Part shown: piece by piece, positions 1-12,893 of the stretch
Layout of the letters: each line of letters opens with the position of its first letter
How positions within the stretch are numbered: the stretch's first letter is position 1
DNA from: Phycomyces nitens
Lineage: Eukaryota > Mucoromycota > Mucoromycetes > Mucorales > Phycomycetaceae
Reading direction: 5' to 3'
Assembly: GCA_022702545.1 (NCBI GenBank)
Contig: JAHRBC010000001.1
Coordinates: 2,108,001 to 2,172,000 of the forward strand
Length of the DNA stretch: 64,000 nt
The notes under the pieces: generated by a model
What the model saw: the letters and a program-made list of their open reading frames with translations, nothing else
The model's database searches: none
What the model was told of the DNA's origin: nothing
Position numbers and translations under genes: made by a program

Positions 1-373
1 GCATACACATATATATATAATATATATATATATAATCTATTTTGGGGAAGAGAAATCTTAATATTTAAAAATCTCTGAATTTTCTTTATTTTTATTTTCA
101 AGTGAGACGAACCGGTCACACATCATGTCATGTCTTCATCACTATATATGTCTACATATAAATAAATGTATATTATATATGTATGGCTAGCAAAAAAAAA
201 AGTGAATAGAATGTAATGACAAGTAAAAGAGAGGGTAATAGGGGCAAATCTAGGTCAACTGATTAATGACCCCAGGAAAGTAATATACACAAAATAGGCT
301 TGTTCTGCTTGTTATTTTCTTTATACAAAAATGGCGGTTTGGGCAAGGGAGTTGATGAGGTTTGGCAATCGAT
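1..373. other. AT-rich intergenic DNA
   Basis: No coding signal is visible on either strand. The stretch holds short TA runs near 9-40 and 150-185. Its right part (about 300-373) is probably the 3' untranslated region of the minus-strand peptide gene that ends at 374. Confidence 0.5.
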
Positions 374-541
374 TTAGACGCGTGCTTGTTTATCAGTCAC
401 CATTCGAGGACCTGCTCGATAAGAAAGGCGGACATCATACAACAGAGGGCTGGCCGCTAAATCGGCATCGAACAGAGGCATTGCCTGGACACCAAACACA
501 GACAGACTGAACAGAAGAATTGCTGAAAGGAATCGAGCCAT
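374..541 (-). CDS. Small secreted peptide (55 aa), function unknown
   Basis: I do not recognise this gene. A single exon from ATG at 541 to TAA at 374-376 encodes 55 residues. The first 20 (MARFLSAILLFSLSVFGVQA) form a clear signal peptide: a basic start, a hydrophobic core and an A-x-A-like end. The predicted mature part is about 35 residues, begins MPLFDADLAASPLLYDVR, has no cysteine and is rich in Leu, Ala and Arg. A TATA box lies about 85 bp upstream of the ATG, so the frame is in a plausible transcription unit. The mature peptide could be a secreted signal, an effector-like peptide or a short wall protein. An alternative is that the real product is longer through splicing I did not detect. 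The signal peptide is seen directly; function is not inferred. Confidence 0.5.
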   Translation of the reverse strand: MARFLSAILLFSLSVFGVQAMPLFDADLAASPLLYDVRLSYRAGPRMVTDKQARV

Positions 542-625
542 TTGCGATAGATATTTGAATTCTCGAGAAAAAGGAGAAAGTAAAAAGTAGAAGGAAGGGC
601 GGAAGAAAGGAAGATGAGAATCTGC

Positions 626-633
626 TATTTATA
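626..633 (-). promoter_or_regulatory. TATA box of the secreted-peptide gene
   Basis: TATAAATA on the minus strand, about 85 bp upstream of the ATG at 541, within a run of A/G-rich leader sequence. The same octamer precedes two of the three GST genes at the other end of the window. Confidence 0.5.
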
Positions 634-3600
634 CAGAAAGTCAAAAATGGATACCCTCAGAGACAAGCGCCTTAAAACCATTATATTTATTTCTGTCTTT
701 TTTTTTATTATCTATCTTCTTGTTCCAATTTTGGTGTCATCCCTCGCCTACCAAATTTAGAATCATCATCAGTTTGGGCCGGCAACTTGACGGTTCCAAA
801 CTATACCCCCCAAAAAATATATGTATAAATAAATAATAAATTATTTTAGTCCAATTGACACAAACATTGATGACGCTACAACACACACACACATTACACA
901 CAAGCAAGCGAACAATAGGCTGCATAATATAATTACATGTAGAGATACGCCGTGCTTTAGGCTGTTGGTTATAGTGAAAAAAAGAAAAAAGAAAAAAAAG
1001 ACATAGCATCATGATCATTTTTAGTTCAATACGGACGTTAGCCTAATCTTCCAAGACGCAGTTAAAGTTGCCTGTACACAAACACATAAAAAAAAAGGGA
1101 TCCAGACATTCAATTCAACCAAAAAAGGTATTGGTGTATAATGCTCAAAACGCCAAGTAACTGAGTCTTAATAAGCGGAGTGTATTGAGATATATATATA
1201 CATATATGTCTATAAGTGTTTTTCAAGTCGGCGGCCTTTCTATTATCAAAAGAAATTAGCCAATAGATTAAAATGCCGCTAGTTTTTGCGTTCTCTTAGA
1301 GCTCCTACTGTTTATTTGCGCTTTGATGAAAACCATCTAAAAATGACCCCTCTATTTAATTTAAATCCTTATCCATAAAGCACAATCTGTCCCAAGAATT
1401 CACTCCTGCATATATCAATTGAGTGATAGAATTAATAGCAAGGTTTAATGTTTTAGCCATTATAATCAAGGTGTAATAAAAGCTGTTCTTTAATGATAAA
1501 ATAAACTAATATATAGCTCAATTTCAACAAACCTTTAACATTGGCAACAGTCATGCCAAATTTTTAGTAGCTTGCATATGCCATTATATCATATGTCTTT
1601 TATCTTTCTTTTTTTTTTTGGCTTGAGAAAGGAAACAAAGGCCCACGAGTCCAGACGCAGTATGTTGACTCATAGTACATTGGCATTATACAGTCGTCAT
1701 CACTATATCGTAGTACTTTATTTGATGGCAGATCAAAGCATACCCATCTTCTAAATTTGCTTGGTATCACCCCCACAGAATGTTCAAGATGTTTGAAAAC
1801 GCAATAGACTCGAGCATATTCCAATTGTGCAAGCATTTTATAAGGTTGGATATATTTCATTTACACTACAGACGCTCGTAAAATCGTAAAAGCCCGATTT
1901 GGCTTGAGAATATATAGATCGTTTCTTGCTAAACTAACATCAATCTGACCCTCAACAGTTGAATTGGGATATATTTCTACTTTAAATTACCAGGAAACTC
2001 TTGTTCATTATAACTTTTAATGATCCAACCGATGTTTGTTCTCTTTTATCATTGTTAATCCAATACATCGTTCTTTGATTGGATTTCATATAATTGTCTG
2101 GCTGATATATTGCCAATGCGCGAATTAGTCATGCCATTAATCACTTTCATCACAAGGCTATTGTAAGCCAGGACAAAGATCTAATGAGTATTATTTCATA
2201 ATAATTTATCAGTAATAAATAACACCATTGATTCATCTCTTGCAGAACGTTGAATTGTCAACTACAGCTGGAATCATTGATCCCTACCCCTAATTACGTA
2301 GTCTTTCATAAACTACAATAGAGCGGCTCTGAATTCGAGCATATAATAATGATTTATAAAAACATCAAATATGTATTCAATAGTACATTTAGAAAAAGAC
2401 CTTTTCATAATTGGTTTGTAAAGGAAAAAAAAACATCCAAGTTAAAGCATGCTGCATCAGGAGTAAGATGGCTGCTCCTTTTGCTTGAGATATATAATAG
2501 ACACTGAAAAACTTGGCTCATTTGTAATATATTTCACTAGCTGCATTTTTTAAATAAAAAATATATTAACAGTAGCGTCTTTTTCTAGTGCGCTTTCAAC
2601 TTGTGTTGCAAACCAAAAATCTCAAATTCAATTACTTTCAATGCAGATTGGAAAAAAGAAAAGGTGTGTGTGTGTGTTTTTTACGTGCCGGATAAAAAGG
2701 TGTAATTGATTGAAACAGCAGAACAAGTCTAAATACAAATATTTAATATACTAGATACAATAATCATATGCTTGCCTTTTCCACCAGCAGTGATTCTTTT
2801 TCTAATTTTATTACCATTTTGTTTATTTACAAAGTGGTCTGTATTCAGGGATAAGAAAACAAGGATCTGGAGCCGTCATACTTTTTTGTAGCAGTCATTC
2901 ACAATCCCTACAGCTGGAATGTCGATAAAGACGTTTTACAAAAAAGTGTACATGCCGGTTGACAGTTGTTTTTTAATATTTGGCACAGAGCAACATCTTA
3001 CAGGTTGCTCTTTTAGGTTTCAAAGACTGGCCCTTTAAATCTACTTGATACCATTTCTAAAGAGGCTGATGGGTTATAACCAGGGAAAAGAAGGGATGCT
3101 ATACACTTTAACAAGGGTGCAACCACACTCACCAATCCATGCAGTGAAGCGTAGGACCAACAACCAACATTGCTTTTTTGATTTTGAGTCGGAGAAACAA
3201 AAAAAAAGACTTTTTGGTGGCAAACGTAAACAAGTTTTGTGCCGAGAATTCGTGAGGTTAGTTTGGATTAATCACAGGAACAAGGAAATACTATAATGGT
3301 TTTTATATATCTTATCAAACAAACCCAAACAAATCAACAATATTTACATATCATAGATAGTAAGAAAATAAAATAACAATTAAAAGTAATAATAATCCAA
3401 ATCCAATCGAGTTTAATTACCATTGAACCAGGCAAAGGAATAAACAAAAGGCGGCTCCCACTCAGTTGGCTTTCCGGACCAGTCTCACAAGTCCTCTGAA
3501 CCCAGTTTCTCGGAACAAGTCAAGTGAGTCTATCGAACATTAAACAGAAAAGTGGAGCAAGAATTGCTATTGTAATTGGTTGCATTCATATACAGTCTGT

Positions 3601-5830
3601 CTGCAATAGAGAATAATGAGACAATCAGTCAAGTTAAATAACCAAAATATACAATAATGGTAGTAAAACACAAAAGGGGGTTTGACCAGCTTCCCATGGA
3701 AATATCTCTTTTAATCCAACTCTTTTTGGGACTTTGTAATCAGATGCAGTAGACCCAATAAGAATATGCATCAGTCCAGCACAGGGTAACAAGACGAGTG
3801 AAATATATACATATCAGTAGGTGGAAGAGACAACGAGATGGTCGTACGAGGTGGCCAATTCAAAAGGACAAATGTTAAAGTCAAAACCGTGTGGATAAGT
3901 AACGGGTCTTTACAATCATTTGACCTTTTGTATTCTTTTTTTATTCCATCACTCTTCAAATACGGCTCTAGTCACTGGAATACCATTCTGTGAAGAGCAC
4001 ATGTAAGTAAAAGGTGGCTAAAGGGCTAGAGTAAACTTTTGAGCCTTTTGTAAAGAAGACTTTGGAGAGTTTTGCCATCTAAAAATAGGGTAACCAAGCT
4101 GGTATCCTGATATTTTATTTTATTTTATTTTTGCCTGTTGTAGGGTATTGTACTTCTTTTCTACAAAAAAATGTAACTTTTGTCACTTTCCATAAAAGTG
4201 CAAACGGGAAGATTTTGTTATCATACAGTTATTTCCATCTAGATGTGTATGTTTTTAGATTCACATTCTCTCCTTATTCTGTTGTTAGCCATAAAAATTA
4301 CGCAGCATAAACACTCAAAGGTCTCGATCAAATCAAATCAATTTTATTTCATATAGAGATAATTATCCTTTGATTTATATCCTGGATACCCACAAGTATA
4401 CTGTTGTAAAATGTTCTTGGTTGCCTACTAACTGTTTAAAAAAGACAAAGTTCAAGAACAAATGATAATATTTCTTTTTTTGTATAAAACATATTAAGCC
4501 ATGATTTCTTTAGGGTCTTGGTTTTTCTATAAACGTCATTATTTTCTAATGGGACACTTTTGACCCAGGTTTATTTGTTTCTCGGTGTGAGCTGTTAAAA
4601 GGAGAATAAACGCTTTGTTTTTTTTGTATTGTTTGATAAAAAGTGTGTCGGTTTGAAAGGAAGGCGGAGCGTACTGAATAATCAGTTTGTACAAGAGATT
4701 ATGGAGGATAAGGTGCGATTTGTAATGAACAAATGGTTTTTGCGGCTCGGACAAGATTACGCTCGGAAATCACAAGGGTTTAGGTAGGAATATGTAGGAC
4801 AGAAAAGTTTTGACATGCCTCAAGAGCCCAAACAGACAGTAGTTTTTGCGTGAGCTCTTTTTTTGTAGAAGGAGAAAAAGCGAAAAAGGACAAATATAGA
4901 GTGAATAGAACGAGTAATGATAGGGAGCTAGAGGCAGAAACTAAATTAACAGGATGGGGATATCATTGATTGACAATGAGCGAGGCCAACAGAACCATTC
5001 TTTTTGAGCTAAAGTTACCGAGGACAAGGATTAGATTGATAGGGGCATTTTTGTTTAGTGTACACTGTAACCTTAACCATTGAAGAAACGAGGTTTGGTG
5101 TAATGGACATTGGAAAAAGTGCATGGCTTGTGGTTTTGTAATAAACCCAATGTTATCCCTAATGAGTCAAAGCTCAAAGAATGATAATGTCATTTTTACA
5201 AGATATCATGTATGATGGGATACCAAAAACAAAAACAAAAAACTGGACAAAGGTAGAGACGATATTTTAAAAGAGCATATCCGTCATAATATTCGCCAAT
5301 AGAAATTTTGCGAATCACACAATTTTAGACAGGGAGCAGAGAAGAAAACAAGGGCCAGGTTAGCGAGTAGCACCTTCGGGATGGTTTACCCAATAAGTTC
5401 TGGGAGGGAGGCAGGGTGCTCGTGACCGTCTTCCATACAAGAGAACAACAGACAGTGCTGAATTTTGTGAGATTCGAAGTGAAAGAAGCTTTTTTTTTTT
5501 GTTGGCAGAAAGACTTTTTTGTCTTTTGCTCTCAAAAAAGCGCAAATAAATATCAGGAGTTTTAATACATTACAAAAAAAAGAGGGCCTTTAAATATAAA
5601 TCGCCGTTTACGTTGTTTACATTCCGAACATTGAAAATTTAACATGCATTCAACTCAGTAATTATAGCCACGGCGGCTGGCGTGCTGAGCAGTGTATTTA
5701 CAGAATGCCTTTATTCCTCAAGTATGTGTGACATCGTTTAACTCGGGTCACATCCCGCGTACCTTCTCATTATTGTTCTCTATTTTTTGCAGCTCATATA
5801 CACCCTAATATATATATACATATATACAAA
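634..5830. other. Gene-poor AT-rich stretch (5.2 kb)
   Basis: I find no convincing gene. Open frames are short (at most about 90 codons), lack recognisable domains and are broken by homopolymer runs. There are scattered A/T homopolymers, a short GT run near 2663-2677 and TA runs near 1190-1205. No TIR, long repeat or tRNA was recognised. The last ~200 bp should hold the PSF1 promoter and leader. Non-coding RNAs cannot be excluded by eye. Confidence 0.45.
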
Positions 5831-6454
5831 ATGTCTACCTTTTGTGAGTCAAGCCAAAAACTTGCCAAAGAAGCCAAACGTACGGCCGATCTACTCGTGT
5901 CACCTTATAATGAAGATCTTGTCCAGACCATCTGCCGAGAGGTACGAATGCTCCAAGCAAAGGCAGATATTGTCATCACAGACATGCGACAGAACAACCA
6001 AGGAAACTCTCAGGCACCAACTCCAGATCAACTGGGCGAACTGTTATTGCAGTACATGGCCATCAAACGAAACAAACGCGTCTTGTTTGCCTATCATCGT
6101 CAACGGATGGAAAAACTCAAAGAACTTTCGTGGGATGTAGGAATTCAGAGCAAATACCAGCGCGAAATCAATTCTTGTCTTGGACCAAACGAACAAAAAT
6201 TCCTAGACGAATATACCGACATTGTCAATTCATACAAGCAAAACTTTTATGAACTTGATCTCGGTGGTAATGGTGGAGTTGATCTTGAACCACCCACAGA
6301 CTTGATTATCGAAGTCCGAGTCATCAAAGATGCAGGTGAACTTATTACGGAATCGGGGAGGGTATTGAATATCTCCAAAGGAAACCAATTCTATGTTAGA
6401 CGTACTGATGTTGAAGGTCTGATTAAATCAGGACATCTCAAGCACATACATTAA
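5831..6454 (+). CDS. PSF1: DNA replication complex GINS subunit PSF1
   Basis: A 207-residue single-exon gene. PSF1 is one of four GINS subunits; GINS joins Cdc45 and Mcm2-7 in the replicative CMG helicase, in the nucleus. The N-terminal alpha-helical GINS A domain fills most of the protein: it opens with the family-typical start containing FCESSQKLAKE, and then has the central IKRNKRVLFAYHRQRMEKLK helix, matching the RNRRC-AYLYDRL-like segment of animal PSF1. After a linker (LGGNGGVDLEPP) comes the small C-terminal B domain with IEVRVIKDAGEL and a Phe/Tyr-Val-Arg-Arg segment, ending in LIKSGHLKHIH. Length is close to the ~196 aa human protein. The start is chosen because no upstream in-frame ATG is supported. 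It sits 881 bp upstream of SF3B1 on the same strand; a functional link is not implied. Confidence 0.93.
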   Translation: MSTFCESSQKLAKEAKRTADLLVSPYNEDLVQTICREVRMLQAKADIVITDMRQNNQGNSQAPTPDQLGELLLQYMAIKRNKRVLFAYHRQRMEKLKELSWDVGIQSKYQREINSCLGPNEQKFLDEYTDIVNSYKQNFYELDLGGNGGVDLEPPTDLIIEVRVIKDAGELITESGRVLNISKGNQFYVRRTDVEGLIKSGHLKHIH

Positions 6455-7334
6455 TGGATCTTTTTTTATATTTAAATTGTACATAGTAGCTATATTTTAT
6501 AGTCGAATATAAGATTAATGTTTATAATATCAATATCCCGATCAAATAATATTAATAATAATAATAATATAATCATATTAATAGTAAATAATTCACAATT
6601 GAGTCTCTTTGGAAAGGTTAGATTCCTAATGCGGTCCTTGCACAGCCCCCTTTGTTCTTAAAATAATCCAGAAACTGGCAAGGTCTTGCGGCGCAACGAC
6701 CAGGACCCTCTCCCCCCAAAGAAAAAAGAAAAAGAAAAGAAAAACGAGGGTGAGCTTATTATAGGATTTTCATTCTTTATTATACATTCTGTATCGTTAT
6801 TTGTTGTAACCCAGATAGCTTGGGTCAAAGCCATATCTGAATGGTACATTGTACGCTATTAAACCAAGCATTTACGCATGTTGGATGCCAAACTAAATGC
6901 ACGGTCTCACAATTCAGTGTATCCCAAAAGAGTTTCCAGAAAACAAGTTAATATACAATTAGATTCTATTTCCATTCTTTTTTTTTTGTTAAGCCTGTTG
7001 TCAGCCTCATATTATCCCAGCACCCTATAGACCTTGGCCCAATGGTTTCCAGGCTAATATCCGGCTATATTATCCTAAAGAGAGTCTAATTGGTGCCTAG
7101 GATATTCAATGCCATCAATTGATCTTCTTCACTTCTTGACTATATAATGACACTTTGGCATTTATTTCACAAAACGTCACAGACCCAAGTGACGCAACGA
7201 CTAATGATATTAAAACAACGACGTCAATAGCTGCGGTCCTTCTGTCCTGTTCCGCCTGTACCCACCCAAAAGGGCGAATTTCTTTAATTTTTCTTTTTTG
7301 TATTTTCTAAAGAGAACCTCAAACATTACTCAAA
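6455..7334. other. Intergenic DNA between PSF1 and SF3B1
   Basis: Holds an (AAT)n run near 6548-6568 and several A/T homopolymers. The right 200 bp are the likely SF3B1 promoter and leader. No other gene is seen. Confidence 0.5.
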
Positions 7335-10300
7335 ATGGGTGATGGTATGTAATTCACAATTCAGATCAATAACACAAGAAACCAACCGCTTAATTAAAAC
7401 TTTCTTATTAATGAATACAATAGACATTGAAAACGAGATCAAAGCCACGCAAGCAAGGCGTGCCCAGATCACAGACAAGGACATTAGTGCCGCGGTCCTC
7501 AACAACGAAAAACATGCCAGTCTTGCAGGTGTTTCGTATGATAAGGACCTCTATATTACCGACAAATATGAAGGTTACTCAACATCGATTGCCATTGACG
7601 ATGAGGATGCTGAGGCCGATGAGATGTATCAAGAAACAAAACGTAAATTGAACTCTTATACTGTTTCAAAAGACCTCATCAACGACACGATTGGAGACAC
7701 CGAGGGACGTGATCCATTTGCAGACACGATGAACAACCGCACAATCGCTGGCCGTCAGGATGAGTACCAACAAAGACGATTCAACCGGATGCTGTCACCA
7801 TCACGTAAAGACGCATTTGCAGCAGATCAAGGTACGGATGACCAAGAGAGTCGTTCGTATTCCGAAGTCATTCGAGAAGCCGAGCTGGAAAAAGAGCAAC
7901 AACGTGTATATGCTGCAATTGCTCAAAAGGAAAAGGAACGTGAACAGCAGATCAAACTGGGTATCGCAGACGATTCACAACAAGCAAAAAAGAAACGTAG
8001 ATGGGATGTTGCAACACCAGTACACGACAATGTTGAATCGACTCCTGTTGGAGGTGCCAGTAAACGGTCAAGATGGGACGCCACACCTGTCAGTGGCGAG
8101 AGATCTGAATGGGACGCCACACCCAAGGCCAGTTCAGGCAAACGATCCCGTTGGGATGCTACACCAGTTGGAGGTGATGCTATTGGGGCTACACCAGTTG
8201 GAGGCATGGGCATGATGACCCCAACTCCCAGTAAACTTCAGGTACCAATGACTCCCGAGGCAGCAAACTCCATGCGCTGGGAACGTGAACTGGATGTTCG
8301 CAACCGTCCTTTGTCAGATGAAGAACTTGATGGTATGTTTCCTACTACAGGTTACAAGATCCTCGACCCTCCCCATGGCTATGTGCCTATCCGCACCCCT
8401 GCCCGTAAGTTAATGGCCACACCTACACCCATGGGCGACTCTGGCTTTATGATGCAGGATGATGTGCGTCAGCCCATCATGGAACTGCCCCAGGAAATCC
8501 CTGGTGTAGGAAGCTTGCCTTTCTTCAAAGATGAAGATATGCAGCATTTTGGAAAATTGCTGGAGCAGCGCGACGAAACTGCCATGTCAGTCGAGGATCT
8601 CAAGGAGCGTAAAATCATGCGTTTGCTGTTGAGAATCAAGAACGGCACTCCTCCTATGCGTAAAACCGCCTTGAGACAGATTACAGACAAGGCCAGAGAC
8701 TTTGGACCCGGACCTTTGTTTAACCAGATTTTGCCCTTGTTGATGTCTCCTACTCTCGAAGATCAAGAGCGCCATCTTCTGGTCAAGGTCATTGACCGTA
8801 TTCTGTACAAACTCGACGATCTCGTCCGTCCATTTGTGCACAAGATCCTCGTAGTTATCGAGCCTCTGTTGATTGACGAAGATTACTATGCGCGTGTGGA
8901 AGGTCGTGAAATCATCAGTAACCTTTCCAAGGCTGCCGGTCTACCAACCATGATTACAACCATGCGACCTGATATCGATCATCCTGATGAGTATGTACGA
9001 AACACTACCGCACGTGCATTCTCGGTCGTTGCGTCTGCTCTTGGTATCCCAGCCCTCTTGCCTTTCCTCAAGGCCGTCTGTCGATCCAAAAAGTCATGGC
9101 AGGCTCGCCACACTGGTATCAAGATTGTACAGCAGATTGCAATCCTACTTGGCTGTGCAGTCTTGCCCCATCTCAAGAACCTTGTGGAAGCTATTGGCCA
9201 TGGTCTTGAAGACGAACAGCAAAAGGTGCGCACAATCACTGCACTTGCAATTGCTGCCTTGGCTGAAGCAGCAGCGCCTTATGGTATCGAATCGTTTGAT
9301 TCGGTACTGAAGCCTCTGTGGACTGGTATTCGTAAACATCGTGGTAAAGGTCTGGCTGCTTTCCTAAAGGCAATTGGTTATATTATCCCATTGATGGACG
9401 ACGAGTATGCAAACTACTACACCAAAGAAGTCATGTTGATCCTTATTCGCGAGTTCCAGTCTCCTGATGAAGAAATGAAGAAGATTGTGCTAAAGGTTGT
9501 TAAGCAGTGTGCTGCAACTGATGGTGTCCAACCTCAATACATCAAAGAGGAGATTCTGCCCGAGTTCTTTAAGCACTTTTGGGTGCGTCGTATGGCCCTT
9601 GACCGCCGTAACTACAAGCAGGTTGTCGAAACTACCGTAGAGCTGGCCAACAAGGTCGGTGTATCTGAGATTGTGGGTAGAATTGTGGAGGACCTAAAGG
9701 ACGAGAGTGAGCCTTATCGTAAGATGGTGATGGAGACAATCGAAAAGGTGGTATCGAACCTCGGTGCAGCAGATATCAACCCTCGCCTTGAGGAACTATT
9801 GATCGACGGCATTCTGTATGCCTTCCAGGAACAAACGGTTGAGGATGTGATCATGCTCAATGGTTTTGGTACGGTTGTGAATGCTCTTGGTATGCGCATC
9901 AAGACATACTTGCAGCAGATCTGTTACACTATCCTCTGGCGTCTCAACAACAAGTCAGCCAAGGTCCGTCAGCAGGCAGCCGATTTGATCTCACGTATTG
10001 CGGTGGTGATGAAGACCTGTGGTGAAGAAAAGTTGATGAGTCAATTGGGACAGATTCTGTATGAATACTTGGGTGAAGAGTACCCCGAAGTCCTGGGTTC
10101 TATCCTTGGTGCCTTGAAGAGTATTGTGAATGTGATTGGTATGGCCAGCATGACACCTCCAATCAAGGACCTCTTGCCACGCCTGACCCCCATTCTTCGT
10201 AACAGACATGAAAAGGTGCAAGAAAACTGTATTGATCTGGTAGGACGTATTGCTGACCGTGGTGCTGAATACGTATCTGCGCGTGAATGGATGCGTGTGT

Positions 10301-11040
10301 GCTTTGAGTTGCTTGACCTTCTCAAGGCCCACAAGAAGGGCATTCGACGTGCATCTGTGAATACCTTTGGTTATATTGCCAAGGCCATTGGTCCTCAGGA
10401 TGTATTGGCCACCTTGCTTAACAACCTCAAGGTTCAAGAGCGTCAGAACCGTGTATGTACCACGGTTGCTATTGCGATTGTTGCCGAGACCTGTGCACCC
10501 TTTACCGTCTTACCGGCCGTGATGAACGAATACAGAGTACCTGAGCTCAATGTACAGAATGGTGTCCTAAAGTCATTGTCGTTTATCTTTGAGTACGTCG
10601 GAGAGATGGGCAAGGACTATATCAATGCAGTGACCCCATTGCTGGAAGATGCCTTGATGGACCGTGATCTTGTCCATCGACAGACTGCGTGTGCAACGAT
10701 CAAACACATGTCATTGGGAGTAGTTGGTCTTGGGTGCGAAGAGCCTCTTCGCCACTTGCTCAACTTTATCTGGCCCAATATCTTTGAGACCAGTCCACAT
10801 GTCATCAATGCTGTGATGGAGTCCATTGAAGGCATGCGTGTTGCTCTCGGACCGGCAACAATTCTCCAGTATACTCTTCAGGGATTATTCCACCCTGCTC
10901 GTAAAGTAAGAGAGGTATATTGGAAGATTTACAATACTCTCTATATCGGCAGTCAAGATGCCTTGGTTCCTTATTACCCCAGAATTGATGATGATGAGAA
11001 TAATAGCTATCAGCGATGTGAATTGGACTACTTTCTCTAA
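7335..11040 (+). CDS. HSH155: Splicing factor 3B subunit 1 (SF3B1/Hsh155)
   Basis: Two exons (7335-7344, 7424-11040; intron 7345-7423) give 1208 aa. The first exon is only MGD plus one base, so the true start lies outside the long open frame; joining it yields [15 protein letters not shown]3B1 is the scaffold of the U2 snRNP SF3b complex that clamps the branch-point adenosine. Residues about 195-250 carry four SRWDATP-type motifs, which in this family are U2AF-ligand motifs and phosphorylation sites. The rest, from about residue 400, is HEAT repeats. They include the highly conserved [18 protein letters not shown] and [16 protein letters not shown] segments that in human SF3B1 hold the cancer hotspots (K700, H662 region), and both lysine and histidine are kept. 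The C terminus ([12 protein letters not shown] ... ELDYFL) matches the family end. It is shorter than human (1304 aa), mainly in the disordered N-terminal part. Confidence 0.97.
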
Positions 11041-11312
11041 AGAAGTATATTTATCCACCCAAATATATATATATAAAAATAAATAAATAAAAATGGACAA
11101 ATAAATAAAAATATATGTATATGTGTATATTTGTTTAAAGAGTAATATTGGGTATATTTGGAAAATCCCAACCAAGATTCCAAGTTATCTCCAAGTTTTT
11201 CATATTTTTTAAAACTCCATTTATTTGATCCTGTCTTTCAACCCCACCACATCTTTTCCTTCTCTTTCTTCATCAAGGTCCAGAAGCAGGATTGTGGAGG
11301 CACAGAAAGAAG
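11041..11312. other. Short intergenic spacer
   Basis: AT-rich, with several AAATAAATA runs just after the SF3B1 stop that could serve in 3' end formation. The last 150 bp are the leader of the NMNAT gene. Confidence 0.4.
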
Positions 11313-12469
11313 ATGTCCAGTCTACCAGCATTCTCAATGTCTACTGCTTATACTTCGGTGGATCTGACACCAGACACATTTGATGATCCCTACGAATTCC
11401 CAACCCAATACTTGCCAAAGGTCATGAAAGGTAAAGATAATAACAAGCATCTTTCCAGGCCTCCTTTTGTTTTTATAAAAAGATAGAAAAAAGATTATAT
11501 ATAATTCATATGGTTAGATGACAGCAAGATTCCTCTGGTCTTGGTAGCATGTGGCTCATTCTCACCAATCACCTACCTTCACCTACGCATGTTTGGTAAG
11601 AAGAATGTTCAAGTTTTGGCAATAATACTCAAGAACCCCAGAAATGGCCCAGGACCACTTTAAGGAACGGAATGAGTATGAACTTCTGACGGGATACTAT
11701 TCACCTGTCTCGGACTCATATATGAAGGAGGGTCTGGCAAAGGCAGAGCATCGTGTAAGCATGTGTAAACTTGCTGTCGAGACCACTTCGAATTGGCTGA
11801 TGGTTGACTCTTGGGAGCCACGCCAAGAGACATACCAAAGAACGGCAGTTGTGCTGGACCATTTTGATAATGAGTTGAATACAATCAGAGGAGGTATCCT
11901 GACATCCAAAGGTAATCGTTGAATAAAACACAAATGACATTGAGGGCTCAAGAAGAATGGGTTTGGCTCTGTAGGTGAAAAGAAAAAGATTAGGATTATG
12001 CTTTTGGCTGGAGGAGACCTGATTGCCTCGTTTGGGCATCCTGGAGTGTGGGCCCCAGAAGATGTGAGTGCCCAAGACAATTGTGGGACCTTATTAACAT
12101 GTCTTGTAAGCTGCACCGTATTGTGGGGTATTATGGATCGGTTATTATAGAGAGAACTGGTACAGATGTCTATGGGTTCCTTTTATCGCATGATATTCTC
12201 TACCAACACAGGGTAAGAAAACAAGCTGTCTGGATCGATTGCTTATTGTGATTCTATAGATGAATGTGACTGTGATTAAGCAATTGATCCACAACGATAT
12301 CAGTTCTACCAAGATACGGTAAGTGTATATGAGCAAAGGCAAGATTGGAAGGTTGATCGCAATGGGGGATAGATTGTTTGTTAAGCGTGGGATGTCGATT
12401 AAATATCTCTTGCCAAACCCTGTGATTGACTATATTCATGCCCATCGGCTCTATTTGCCAGCAAAATGA
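11313..12469 (+). CDS. Nicotinamide mononucleotide adenylyltransferase
   Basis: Seven exons: 11313-11430, 11518-11595, 11642-11911, 11975-12063, 12111-12212, 12260-12318, 12373-12469. The enzyme joins NMN (or nicotinate mononucleotide) and ATP to make NAD. Evidence is the N-terminal nucleotidyltransferase signature VACGSFSPITYLHLRMFE (human: ACGSFNPITNMHLRLFE), then the family substrate segment with GYYSPVSDSYMKEGL, the WEPRQETYQRT block, the KIRIMLLAGGDLIASFGHPG strand-loop, ERTGTDVYGFLLSHDIL, the ISSTKIR motif and the C-terminal RGMSIKYLLPNPVIDYI. All junctions keep frame. The intron at 12064-12110 is only 47 nt. It could be orthologous to yeast Nma1/Nma2; the sequence does not tell nuclear from cytosolic location. 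Confidence 0.93.
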
Positions 12470-12893
12470 TTCTTTACAAATATATATACATATACATATA
12501 TATCTTATATAATTTATAATAAATAATTAAAATACCAGAAAGGCTTTAATAATAAATAATCCATTGTTTCTACTTGAGATTGAGACGATGTTGGAGGGGG
12601 TTTTTTTGGACAGACAGACAAAAGAATGGAATTTGGTCAAGGGGATTTAGTTGAAAGGCACTGACAGAGTAAGTTAATTGATTATAAAATCATAGTCAAC
12701 TAAGCCTGTCTTTTTCTTTTGGTAATCATACAATATATATATATATATATAAAGAGCATCTTCATAAGCCTACTTTACATTTTTTTATTTTGAATTTAAA
12801 TATTTAAGATGCGTGAGGAACAAGTTAAAGCTTAAAGACGATATTATGCATGTCGTACGTATTTAATAAGTTTTATACATATTGTCTTGCTTA

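Noticed and set aside
1572..1860. Overlapping short frames on both strands in the gene-poor left part
   Set aside because: Low-complexity Phe/Leu-rich translations across homopolymers, no domain likeness, no splice or promoter support.
11660..12116. Long minus-strand frames across the NMNAT gene
   Set aside because: Antisense shadows of the recognised NMNAT exons.
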